Assembly (NCBI RefSeq): GCF_026344005.1
Contig: NZ_JAPKNH010000002.1
Coordinates: forward strand, 124,001 to 188,000
Direction of reading: 5' to 3'
Length of the DNA: 64,000 nt
Origin: Kaistia terrae
Lineage (GTDB): Bacteria; Pseudomonadota; Alphaproteobacteria; Rhizobiales; Kaistiaceae
The notes beneath the pieces were generated by a model. That model was not told where the DNA came from and did not search any database. It saw only the letters and a program-made list of their open reading frames with translations. Below, one piece after another: positions 45,055-54,867 of this stretch (within the stretch, counting starts at the first letter, position 1; each line of letters starts with the position of its first letter). Position numbers and translations under genes: made by a program.

Positions 45055-45813
45055 ATGAAGCCCATCCTGCTCGCCGGCGAGACGTTCCATGTCACGTCCT
45101 TTGCCGCCAAAGGATATGAAGTCGGAGCGTCCTCGCGCTACTCCAACGGCGCCGAGCGCTTCATCGCCGCGCTCGCTGCTTCCGGCATCCCGGTGACGCA
45201 GATCGGCGGCGAACGCTGCGAGGCCGAGTTTCCGCGCGACCTCGATACGCTCTCGAACTATTCGGCCGTCATTCTCTCGGATGTCGGCGCGCTATCGCTG
45301 CTCTACACGCCGGAGACGCGCGCTGGTCTGCGCTCGGTCAATCGGCTGGAACTGCTTCGCCAATGGGTGGAGCAGGGCGGTTCGCTGATGATGGCGGGCG
45401 GCTATACAAGTTTTCAGGGCATGGACGGTATGGCGCTGTTCCATGGCACCGCGGTCGAGGAATGCCTGCCGGTCTCGTGCCTGCCTGGCCCTGACGGCCT
45501 TGAAGCGCCGGAAGGTCTCGATCCCGTCGTGATCGAGGCGGATCATCCGATCCTGAGGGGCATCCCGGCGGACATGCCCTATGTTCTTGGCATGAACCGC
45601 GTTGTTGCGCGCGACACGTCCACGACGTTGATCCATTGCGTCCATCGCGGCGCCAAGCTGCCGCTGCTCGCGGTCCGCGATTATGGCGCCGGCAGGACGC
45701 TGGCCTGGATGACCGACATCGGACCGCACTGGCTTTCCCGCGATTTCCTCGCCTGGCCCGGCTATGATCGGCTGATGCCGAATATCGGCCGCTGGCTGGC
45801 GCGCGAGATCTAG
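45055..45813 (+). CDS. Glutamine amidotransferase-like protein lacking the nucleophile cysteine
   Basis: This 252-residue protein belongs to the class I glutamine amidotransferase-like (flavodoxin-type) fold, near the PF07090/ThuA-like groups: YSAVILSDVGALSLLY, LRQWVEQGGSLMMAGGYTSFQG and LLAVRDYGAGRTLAWMTDIGPHW. At the place of the nucleophile elbow the sequence is GGYTSF (about residues 115-120), with no Cys, so it is unlikely to hydrolyse glutamine. It lies 144 bases after the binding protein gene and 4 bases before a P-loop kinase, and probably serves the catabolism of the imported sugar; the reaction is unknown. Confidence 0.8.
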   Translation: MKPILLAGETFHVTSFAAKGYEVGASSRYSNGAERFIAALAASGIPVTQIGGERCEAEFPRDLDTLSNYSAVILSDVGALSLLYTPETRAGLRSVNRLELLRQWVEQGGSLMMAGGYTSFQGMDGMALFHGTAVEECLPVSCLPGPDGLEAPEGLDPVVIEADHPILRGIPADMPYVLGMNRVVARDTSTTLIHCVHRGAKLPLLAVRDYGAGRTLAWMTDIGPHWLSRDFLAWPGYDRLMPNIGRWLAREI

Positions 45814-45817
45814 AGTT

Positions 45818-46456
45818 ATGGGTGACGTGTCCATGGAGTTGATTTCGGTTGAATCGCTGGCCGAGCGTCTGGTCCGAAGCCCTGCTGGCAAGCGCCACCT
45901 CGTCGCCCTGGCTGGGCCTCCGGGCGCTGGAAAATCGACGATCGCGGGCCGGCTGGAGGATCGCCTCAACGCTATCGAGCCCGGATGCGCCGCCGTCCTC
46001 CCTATGGATGGTTATCACCTCGACGATTGGGTGTTGGTGCCGCGCGGCCTGCGCCCGAGAAAGGGCGCGCCGGAAACCTTCGACGTTGCCGGCTTCGCCC
46101 ATATGCTCAAGCGCCTCACTGCCAATGAAGAGCCGGAAATCGCCGTGCCTGTGTTCGATCGCAGCATCGAAATCGCCCGCGCCGGCGCCCGGATGATCCC
46201 GCAATCGGTTCGAGTTCTGATTGTCGAGGGCAACTATCTGTTGCTGGAGCACGACGCCTGGCGGACGCTGGCTTTCGATACGACGGTGATGATATCCGCC
46301 GATCGCGATACGCTGCGCGATCGCCTCGTCGCGCGCTGGAAGGATCACAATCTCACGCCCCACGAGATCCTCGCCAAGGTCGATGACAACGACATGCTGA
46401 ATGTCGACCTCATCCTTTCCCGCAGTCGCCCGGCCGATTGGCTGATCCAGACCTAA
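45818..46456 (+). CDS. P-loop nucleoside/sugar kinase-like protein (YggC/uridine kinase-like)
   Basis: This 212-residue protein has a Walker A GPPGAGKST (residues 33-41), an acidic Walker B-like region (VLIVEGNYLLL), and MDGYHLDDWVL and RKGAPETFDV segments, which match the phosphoribulokinase/uridine kinase group and YggC/FrcK-type proteins. It probably phosphorylates the imported sugar or its derivative. The ATG at 45818 is 5 bases from the previous stop; another ATG at 45833 is possible. Confidence 0.82.
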   Translation: MGDVSMELISVESLAERLVRSPAGKRHLVALAGPPGAGKSTIAGRLEDRLNAIEPGCAAVLPMDGYHLDDWVLVPRGLRPRKGAPETFDVAGFAHMLKRLTANEEPEIAVPVFDRSIEIARAGARMIPQSVRVLIVEGNYLLLEHDAWRTLAFDTTVMISADRDTLRDRLVARWKDHNLTPHEILAKVDDNDMLNVDLILSRSRPADWLIQT

Positions 46457-46585
46457 TGCGTGACGAGCGGCCAGAGCCAAATTGGGTCCGCGGGGCTGAC
46501 AGCGGCGGCATGCGCTTGTAAGGGTCGCCAGGACGAGCCTTGGCATTTTCGCCTGCTCGCGCGTTTCTTCCGCAAGAGGGTTTCG

Positions 46586-47260
46586 ATGACGACTGATGCG
46601 CTGTTCGGCGACCGCTCCTTCGCCGCGTTCCTGTTCGACATGGACGGCACCTTGCTGACCTCGATCGAGGCGGCGGAGCGCGTCTGGTCGGCCTGGGCTA
46701 CTCGCCACGGTCTCGACCTCGCCGCCTTCCTGCCGACGCTGCATGGCAAGCGCGCCGTCGATACGGTTCGCCAGCTGGGTTTGCCGGGCGTCGATGCCGA
46801 GGTTGAGGCCGAAGTGATTTCGCAGGCCGAAATCGAGGACGTCGAGGGTGTCCGTGAGATCGGCGGGGCGGCATCGTTTCTCGCCTCGCTGCCGGCCGAT
46901 CGCTGGGCGCTCGTCACCTCCGCTCCGCGCGCGCTTGCATTGGCGCGGTTGGGGGCTGCCGGACTGACGCCGCCGGCGGTCTTCGTGACTGCCGATGATG
47001 TCACCATCGGCAAGCCGGCGCCGGATGGCTATCTGATGGCGGCCAAGAGATTGGGCGTCGATCCGGCCGAATGCCTGGTGTTTGAAGATGCGCCTGCTGG
47101 TATCGAAGCGGGCGAGCGCGCGGGCGCCAGCGTCCTCGTCATTCAGGCGACGCATACCGCGCCGCTGGACTCGTCGCATCCCGCCATCGACCACTACGAG
47201 GGCGTGCGGGCCTCGACCAGCTCGGACGGACGGTTGACCCTGTCGCGTGTCGCCGCCTAG
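46586..47260 (+). CDS. HAD-superfamily sugar phosphatase or mutase
   Basis: This 224-residue HAD hydrolase has motif I DMDGTLL, motif II in VTSAPR, Lys in GKPAPDGY and motif III FEDAPAGIEAG. The GKPAPDGYLMAA and FEDAPAGIEA patterns are those of subfamily IA sugar phosphatases (YfbT-like) and beta-phosphoglucomutases. The ATG at 46586 follows caagaggg; longer upstream frames are unsupported. It follows the kinase gene by 129 bases on the same strand, closing this sugar module. Substrate unknown. Confidence 0.86.
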   Translation: MTTDALFGDRSFAAFLFDMDGTLLTSIEAAERVWSAWATRHGLDLAAFLPTLHGKRAVDTVRQLGLPGVDAEVEAEVISQAEIEDVEGVREIGGAASFLASLPADRWALVTSAPRALALARLGAAGLTPPAVFVTADDVTIGKPAPDGYLMAAKRLGVDPAECLVFEDAPAGIEAGERAGASVLVIQATHTAPLDSSHPAIDHYEGVRASTSSDGRLTLSRVAA

Positions 47261-47373
47261 AGCGCTTTTGCAGAGCGTTTTGCGGAGCCATGCGCTAGGA
47301 TTCGAAAATGCGGCGCGACGACGGGGGGAGACTGTCGACGTGCCGGGATTTGTGTGGGTCGAGCATGGACTTA

Positions 47374-47401
47374 GGTCGCGCGATGTAAGCTCGCGCGGAC
47401 C
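47374..47401 (+). other. Hairpin upstream of the GMC oxidoreductase gene
   Basis: GGTCGCGCG (47374-47382) pairs with CGCGCGGACC (47392-47401) with one bulged base around a 9-base loop, 38 bases before the GMC gene. It may end the previous transcript or sit in the leader of the next gene. The remaining 179-base gap shows nothing else. Confidence 0.35.
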
Positions 47402-47439
47402 TGGAATTCCTGTCGACGCATACGCTCGGGAGGAATGGA

Positions 47440-49062
47440 ATGCCGGACTACATCATCGTTGGCGGCGGCTCCGCCGGTTGCGTCATGGCCGCCAGGCTAA
47501 GCGAGGATCCCGACGTGTCGGTCCTGCTGCTCGAGGCCGGCCCGCGCGATACCGATCGCTACATCCACATGCCGGTCGGCTTCTTCAAGATTTCCGCCGG
47601 CCCGCTTTCCTGGGGCTACGAGACGGAACCGGGGAAGGCCGTCAACGGCCGCACCATTCCCTATCCGCAGGGCCGCGTGCTCGGCGGCGGCAGCTCGATC
47701 AATGCGCAGGTTTTCACCCGTGGCTGTCCGGAGGATTATGACGCCTGGGCCGAGGAAGAGGGCTGCACCGGCTGGTCGTTCCGCGAGGTCCTGCCACTGT
47801 TCAAGCGTTCCGAGGACAACGACACCTTCGCCGGCGCCTATCACGGCCATGGCGGCCCACTTGGCGTCAGCAGCGGCAGCCCGCATCCGCTGACCCGCGT
47901 CTTCGTGCAGGCGGCGCAGGAAGCCGGCCTGCCGTTCAATCCGGACTTCAACGGCGCGCATCAGGAAGGCACTGGCTTTTACCAGACCACGACCCGCAAG
48001 GGAAAACGCTGCAGTACGGCGGTCGGCTATCTGAAACCGGCGCTCGGCCGGCCCAATCTCACCGTTCGCACCGGCGTGCTGACCCGCCGCATCGTCGTCG
48101 AATCCGGCCGAGCCGTCGGCGTCGAGATCGCCACCGATGGTCGTAGCGAGATCCTGCGGGCCGACCGCGAGGTGATCATCGCTTCGGGCGCCATCGGTTC
48201 GCCCAAGCTCTTGATGCTCTCCGGCATCGGCCCGGCCGCGCACCTGCGGGAACATGGCATCGGGGTTGTCAACGACCTGCCGGGCGTCGGCCAGAACCTG
48301 CAGGACCACACCAATATCGACATCGTCTATCAACTGAACGGACCGCACAGCTTCGACAAATACAAGAAGCCGCACTGGAAGGTGATGGCGGGGCTGGAAT
48401 ATCTGGCGCTCGGCAAGGGGCCGGTGGCGTCGAATATCGTCGAGGGCGGCGCGTTCTGGTGGGGCGACCGGGCGGAGAAGACGCCGGACCTGCAATTCCA
48501 TTTCCTGCCCGGCGCGGGCGTCGAAAAGGGCGTCGGATCGGTGCCCGGCGGCAATGGCTGCACGCTCAATTCCTACCACACCCGCCCGCGCTCGCGCGGC
48601 TCGGTGACGCTGCGTTCGGCCGATCCGAACGACGCGCCGCGCATCGACACCAACGCGTTCTCCGATCCCTATGATCTGGCGCGCGCCATCGACGGCGTGA
48701 AGATCAGCCAGGAGATCATGGCGCAGGAGGCGTTTCGGCCCTTCATCGCGTCCGAATATATTCCGGGCAAGGGCGTGCGGACGCTCGCCGAATACCAGGA
48801 ATTTGCCCGCTCGGCGGCGCGTACCGCCTATCACCCGGTCGGCACCTGTCGCATGGGGCTTGGCGAGGATGCCGTTGTCGATCCGGAACTGCGCGTGCAT
48901 GGCATCGAGGCCCTGCGCGTCTGCGACAGTTCGATCATGCCGCGCCTGGTTTCGTCCAATACCAATGCCCCGACGGTGATGATCGGCGAGAAGGCGTCGG
49001 ACCTGATCCGGGGCAACCGGGGTGCGCGCGAGATTGCGAGGGGCGAGGCGGTCGGGGCATAG
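47440..49062 (+). CDS. GMC-family FAD oxidoreductase (choline/alcohol dehydrogenase-like)
   Basis: This 540-residue flavoprotein has the N-terminal FAD motif YIIVGGGSAGCVMAARL, the GMC signatures GRVLGGGSSIN and GAIGSPKLLMLSGIGP, and the C-terminal active-site region YHPVGTCRMG with a catalytic His followed by DSSIMPRLVSSNTNAPTVMIGEKA. It would oxidise an alcohol to an aldehyde at the cytoplasm or membrane face. ATG 47440 has a strong gggagg site. It resembles BetA but there is no betB or transporter beside it, so choline is not implied. It stands alone between two sugar regions. Confidence 0.92.
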   Translation: MPDYIIVGGGSAGCVMAARLSEDPDVSVLLLEAGPRDTDRYIHMPVGFFKISAGPLSWGYETEPGKAVNGRTIPYPQGRVLGGGSSINAQVFTRGCPEDYDAWAEEEGCTGWSFREVLPLFKRSEDNDTFAGAYHGHGGPLGVSSGSPHPLTRVFVQAAQEAGLPFNPDFNGAHQEGTGFYQTTTRKGKRCSTAVGYLKPALGRPNLTVRTGVLTRRIVVESGRAVGVEIATDGRSEILRADREVIIASGAIGSPKLLMLSGIGPAAHLREHGIGVVNDLPGVGQNLQDHTNIDIVYQLNGPHSFDKYKKPHWKVMAGLEYLALGKGPVASNIVEGGAFWWGDRAEKTPDLQFHFLPGAGVEKGVGSVPGGNGCTLNSYHTRPRSRGSVTLRSADPNDAPRIDTNAFSDPYDLARAIDGVKISQEIMAQEAFRPFIASEYIPGKGVRTLAEYQEFARSAARTAYHPVGTCRMGLGEDAVVDPELRVHGIEALRVCDSSIMPRLVSSNTNAPTVMIGEKASDLIRGNRGAREIARGEAVGA

Positions 49063-49104
49063 GGAGGCCGCGATCCGCGGCCCTCACTCCAGACTAGTCC
49101 CAAG

Positions 49105-49219
49105 CTCGCCGTCATCCCGGCCTCCGACCCGGGATCCATTCAACCGGGTTGCCGAACGTGCGAGACTCCCGATAGCGCGGCTGCATGGATCCCGGGTCTT
49201 CGCCCGGGATGACGGCGAG
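49105..49219. repeat. Long inverted repeat, dispersed intergenic element
   Basis: Two 35-base arms (49105-49139 and 49185-49219) contain CTCGCCGTCATCCCGG and ACCCGGGATCCAT in inverted order with only a 6-base internal mismatch block. A 45-base loop separates them. Elements with CGTCATCCCGGG and CCCGGGATCCAT are, as I recall, scattered in intergenic regions of many Rhizobiales genomes. Here it lies between the convergent GMC and LacI genes and may act as a bidirectional terminator. Confidence 0.75.
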
Positions 49220-49258
49220 TGGGCACAACGGGGAATGCTGCATCCCCATTGGAAAAAT

Positions 49259-50284
49259 TCACCGCCGCGTCGTCGCCCGCTCGACCAGCCGGACCGGCAC
49301 GGTGATCGTGCCGCCATCGGTGGGATCCGCATGCGTTTCGGCCATTCGCGCGTGCAGGATCTCGATCGCTGCGGCGACCATGGCCTGATGGCCATGCACC
49401 ACCGTCGTCAGGTCGAATGAGCCCCAGGCGGCGGCAGGGACGTCGTCATAGCCGGCGACCAGTACGTCCTCCGGCACCCGCAGGCCGGCCCGGCGCAACG
49501 CATCGAGCGCGCCGAAGGCCATCAGGTCGTTGGCGCAGAATAGCGCGTCGGGAACCTCGCGCCGTTCCGCCATCGCGGCGGCGGCCTTGAAAGCGTCCTC
49601 GTAGAGGTAGTCGCCCATCGCGATCTCGATACGGTCGAAGCCATGCGCGTCGAGACGCTCGCGAAAACCGCGCAGGCGCTCGCCGCTGGCATAGTCGCTG
49701 GGCGTGCCGCCGATGAAGCCGAAGGATCTTGCGCCGCGCTCGACAAAGAGATCGGCGACCAGGGCCGCGCCACCGGCATTGTCGGAGCAGACAGACGCCA
49801 CCCACTGGTTGTGCGCCGGCGTGTTGAACGAGACGATCGGAATTCGCAGGCGGGCGAATGCCTCGGCCGCTGCCGTGGTGACCACCGGCAGCGCGCTAAC
49901 GATGGCGTCGACGCGGTAACTGGCAAGGCGCGGCAGGATTCCGTCCAGCGCATTGCCGCCATCGACGCTGGCCAGAAGCACCTGGTGCCCGGTTTCCTGC
50001 AACGCCTTCGAGAAGGCATCGACCGCGACCGCATAAAACGGGTTGGAGCTGTCGCCGATGACAATGGCGACGAGGTCGGAACGATGCTTCAGCAGCATGC
50101 GGGGCAGGAAATTGGGGCTGTAACCCAGTTCCTCGGCCGCTGCAAACACCTTGCGGCTGGTTTCTTCCGAAACGCTCTTGCCCTTGTTGAAAGCGCGAGA
50201 CACGGCCGACTGCGAGACGCCCGCGAGGCGCGCCACATCCGTCGATGACGGGTACCTTCTCGACGACTTCATGTTGGCGACCAT
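49259..50284 (-). CDS. LacI-family transcriptional regulator
   Basis: This 341-residue protein has a LacI helix-turn-helix (STDVARLAGVSQSAVSRAFN) and a periplasmic-binding-protein-like effector domain (GDSSNPFYAVAVDAFSKALQETGHQVLL, GYDDVPAAAWGSFDLTTVVH). An internal ATG at 50272 is an alternative start. It is the last gene of a minus-strand run with an SDR and a CUT2 importer, which it likely regulates. A LacI-type palindrome GAAACC-C-GGTTTC at 56211-56223 upstream of that importer is a candidate operator. Confidence 0.9.
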   Translation of the reverse strand: MVANMKSSRRYPSSTDVARLAGVSQSAVSRAFNKGKSVSEETSRKVFAAAEELGYSPNFLPRMLLKHRSDLVAIVIGDSSNPFYAVAVDAFSKALQETGHQVLLASVDGGNALDGILPRLASYRVDAIVSALPVVTTAAAEAFARLRIPIVSFNTPAHNQWVASVCSDNAGGAALVADLFVERGARSFGFIGGTPSDYASGERLRGFRERLDAHGFDRIEIAMGDYLYEDAFKAAAAMAERREVPDALFCANDLMAFGALDALRRAGLRVPEDVLVAGYDDVPAAAWGSFDLTTVVHGHQAMVAAAIEILHARMAETHADPTDGGTITVPVRLVERATTRR

Positions 50285-50362
50285 GGATGGGAGCGACGGG
50301 CGCCTGCGTAGCGCCCGCCTGTGCGAAGTTCAACGGAAACCTTAGCTTCCGGGCCGAAAACT

Positions 50363-51154
50363 TCAGATCGTCTTCAACATGCCGCCGTCGACGAAATAGG
50401 TCGAGCCAACGGAATAGCTGGCCCTTTCGGAGCAGAGGAACACGAAGAAGTCCGCGATTTCCTCCGGCGAGGCGAAGCGGCCGATCGGCGCGTTTTCACG
50501 CGCCAGATTGTCGATATAGCCCTTCCAGTCGCCGCCCGTGTCGGCCGTCAACTGCGTCGCCGTCTTGATCCAGTCCGGCGTCAGCACGAAGCCCGGATTG
50601 ATGGCGTTGACGCGGATGTTGTGCGGGATGAATTCGGTCGCCATCGTCTTCGAAGCCATGATAAGCGCGGCCTTGGTGACATTGTAGATCGGCTCGTACC
50701 AGAGCGGCTGCGCGGCACAGATCGAGGCGTTGTTGAGGATGACGCCACCGCCGCGTCGAGTCATCGAAGGAACCAGCCCGCGCGCCAGCCGGATAGCCGC
50801 CATGACATGCAGGTCCCAGTAGAACTGCCACTTGTCATCCGGCGCATCCATGATGGTTTCGTTGCTGCCGGTGCCGGCATTGTTCACGAGGATGTCGGCG
50901 CCGCCGAAGGCCTCCTCGGTTGCCGCCAGCAGCCGGTCGCAGCCGAGCGCCGTCGCGACGTCACAGTCCACGGCGAGCACCTGAACAGCTTGCGCGGCGA
51001 GGATTTCGTCGCGCGCCGCCGCGAGCCGGTCGGTATCCCGCGCGGCGATCACGACATGCGCGCCCTCGGCGGCAAAACCCTTGGCGACCGCCAAGCCGAT
51101 GCCAATGCTGCCGCCGGTTATGACGGCAACCTTGTCGCGAAGTCCGAGATCCAT
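50363..51154 (-). CDS. Short-chain dehydrogenase/reductase (SDR)
   Basis: This 263-residue SDR has the cofactor motif TGGSIGIG (about residues 14-21), NNAG, the catalytic NNAS and a Tyr-x3-Lys in YNVTK, and ends with a typical YFVDGG. The sequence MDLGLRDKVAVITGG is typical for polyol/sugar-type SDRs. It lies between a permease gene upstream (37 bases) and the LacI regulator, so it probably oxidises or reduces the imported sugar or polyol. Confidence 0.88.
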   Translation of the reverse strand: MDLGLRDKVAVITGGSIGIGLAVAKGFAAEGAHVVIAARDTDRLAAARDEILAAQAVQVLAVDCDVATALGCDRLLAATEEAFGGADILVNNAGTGSNETIMDAPDDKWQFYWDLHVMAAIRLARGLVPSMTRRGGGVILNNASICAAQPLWYEPIYNVTKAALIMASKTMATEFIPHNIRVNAINPGFVLTPDWIKTATQLTADTGGDWKGYIDNLARENAPIGRFASPEEIADFFVFLCSERASYSVGSTYFVDGGMLKTI

Positions 51155-51191
51155 TCTTGTGCTCCTGGCCTCTTGGCGCTTTGAAAGCTCA

Positions 51192-52151
51192 TTATTTGAC
51201 GATCGGTATCTTCGATCGGTCGATGGTGATGGCGACGGCGGCGACGAGGACGACGCCGAAGACGATGTTCTGGGCGAAGATATTGACGCCCAGAAAGGTC
51301 ATGCCGATCCGTACAACCGAGATGATCAGAGCGCCGACCAGGGTGCGCCAGATGCTGCCGACGCCGCCGGTAATCGCCGTGCCGCCGACAACGACAGCGG
51401 CGATTGAGGGCAACAACAACTCGCTCGCCAGCGTCGGGGATCCGCTGGCGAGCCGGCCCACAAGGATGATGCCGGCGAGCGCCGCGAAGCTCGCCGACAG
51501 CACGAAGGCGATGATCTTCTGCCTGTCGACTTTGACGCCCGAGGCATAGGCGGCCGGTTCGCCGGCGCCGATCGCCGCGCTGTAGCGGCCGAAGCGGGTG
51601 CGACTTTGCAGGACATGCGCGATGGCCAGCACGATCAGCGCGATGATGACGACGTTCGGGATGCCAAACAGAGTGCCGGTGATCCAGCCGAGATAGCCGC
51701 GCTCGCTTTCGCCAAGCGTGATCGAGCGCTCCCTCGATATGACGAGGGCGGCACTGGAGAGCACGCCGCCCATGGCGAGCGTGGCAATGAAGGAGGGGAT
51801 GCGCAGCCGGACATGGGCGATGCCGGAAAGCAGGCCGGCCAGAGCGCCGAGCGCGAAGGCGAAGACGAAGGCGCCATAGCCGAGGCTGGAGAGAGTCAGC
51901 GCCACCACGACGCTGGAAAGCGAGGCCATCGACTGGATCGACAGGTCGATGCCGCCCAGCATGATGACGAAGGTGACGCCGGTCGCCAGGATGAACAGAA
52001 CCGCTGTGTCGCTCGCGAGTTGCAGCAGCGTGTTCACTTCGAGGAAGGCGGGCTGAAATGCGCCGACCAGGATCACCAGAAGGATCAGCGTTGCGAGCGG
52101 CAACCATTGCCTCAGCCCATCGGTGCGGATTGTGTCGATTATGCTGTTCAT
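51192..52151 (-). CDS. CUT2 sugar ABC transporter permease
   Basis: This 319-residue RbsC-like inner-membrane protein contains VTFVIMLGGIDLSIQSMASLSS, RIPSFIATLAMGGVL, a coupling region with SRTRFGRYSAAIGAGEPAA and VVGGTAITGGVGSI. It is one of two permeases in this minus-strand importer. The ATPase gene stops 6 bases upstream of its start. The SDR gene follows. Confidence 0.92.
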   Translation of the reverse strand: MNSIIDTIRTDGLRQWLPLATLILLVILVGAFQPAFLEVNTLLQLASDTAVLFILATGVTFVIMLGGIDLSIQSMASLSSVVVALTLSSLGYGAFVFAFALGALAGLLSGIAHVRLRIPSFIATLAMGGVLSSAALVISRERSITLGESERGYLGWITGTLFGIPNVVIIALIVLAIAHVLQSRTRFGRYSAAIGAGEPAAYASGVKVDRQKIIAFVLSASFAALAGIILVGRLASGSPTLASELLLPSIAAVVVGGTAITGGVGSIWRTLVGALIISVVRIGMTFLGVNIFAQNIVFGVVLVAAVAITIDRSKIPIVK

Positions 52152-52157
52152 CGCTCG

Positions 52158-53716
<1,559 letters not shown>

Positions 53717-53720
<4 letters not shown>

Positions 53721-54718
53721 TTGACGATCCGCATCCGTTTGCGATCGATCGAAAGCGCGACCGCCGCGATGATCATCAGGCCCTGCACACCGATCTGCAC
53801 GCTGGGCGGCACGCCCATCAGCACCATGCCGTTCGACAGCACGACGACGATGAGAACGCCGACTAGGGTCTGCAGCACGCTGCCCTGGCCACCAGAAAGC
53901 GCCGTGCCGCCAACGACGACGGCGGTGACGGTGGTGAACAGCCGGCCGGTGCCAATCTGGGCGTTGCCGAGGCCGAGTTGGGCCGCCGCCAGAACGCCGC
54001 CGACAGCATAGAAGACGCCGGCCAGCGTGAAGGCCAGGATGCGGACGCGCCCGACCGGGATGCCCGAGAGAGCGGCCAGATCCTCGCCGCCGCCGAGCGC
54101 ATAGATGTAGCGGCCGAGGCGGGTGTAGTTCTGGATGATCAGCGCGATCAGCAGGCAGAACAGGGCCAGCCATACGCCGAGGGGAAAGCCGAGGAAGCGC
54201 TCGATGGCGAGGCTGCGGATCATCGGGTCGTTGATGCGGATCGCCATGCCGCCGAGCAGCGCATTGGCGGCGCCGACGCCGACGAACCACATGCCGAGCG
54301 TCACCATGAAGGAGGGGATTTTCAGCCGGACATGGATGACGCCATTGGCGAAGCCGACGCCGGCGCCAACGAGAAGAACAATCAGGATGCCGAACATGCC
54401 AAAGGCATTGGAATTGGCGCCGTTCAGCACCAGCATCGACAGGATGACCGCGGAGAGGGTCAAGCCGCCCTCGACCGAAAGATCGATCGAGCCCATCAGA
54501 ATGATGAAGGTTGCGCCTAGCCCCAGCACCAGCGGAATCATCGCCGCCTGGCTGATGCGCACCATGTTGCCGAAGGTCATGAAGTTGGGATTGATCAGTG
54601 TGATCAAGCCGCAGAGCAGCACCAGAACGATCAGCGGCGCCCAGGCCGCGATGCGCCAGCGGCGTCGAGCGGTCGGTTTTGCCGATTGGCTGGGAGAAAT
54701 GGAGGCATCAAGGGTCAT
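53717..54718 (-). CDS. CUT2 sugar ABC transporter permease
   Basis: This 333-residue permease contains LGATFIILMGSIDLSVEGGLTLSAVIL, KIPSFMVTLGMWFVGVGAAN, TRLGRYIYALGGGEDLAALSGI and VVGGTALSGGQGSV, all typical of RbsC-type CUT2 permeases. Together with the permease at 51192 it would form a heterodimer. It is separated from the binding protein gene upstream by two strong hairpins (54801-54852). Confidence 0.92.
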
Positions 54719-54800
54719 TCGCCGGATCGCCTTCTGGGATTCGATCAGGGTGCGCGCCGGTTCGGGGATTTCATCCCGTCACGCGGCCGCGTCCAGGACC

Positions 54801-54852
54801 GCCGGCTCCAATACGCAGGAGCCGGCGATGGGGCGCGCAAAAGGGCGCGCCC
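54801..54852 (-). terminator. Tandem hairpins between binding protein and permease genes
   Basis: Two stems lie in the 149-base gap on the minus strand. The first after the binding protein stop pairs GGGCGCGC with GCGCGCCC (54831-54838 and 54845-54852) around a 6-base loop. The second has a perfect 9-base stem, GCCGGCTCC with GGAGCCGGC (54801-54809, 54818-54826). Neither has a long T-tract. They probably attenuate or protect the binding-protein message. Confidence 0.6.
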
Positions 54853-54867
54853 GCCCCCGGGAGGAGG

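Noticed and set aside
47440-49062. Naming the GMC oxidoreductase betA
   Set aside because: The family match is clear, but there is no betB, betI or choline transporter next to it, and many GMC enzymes act on other alcohols.
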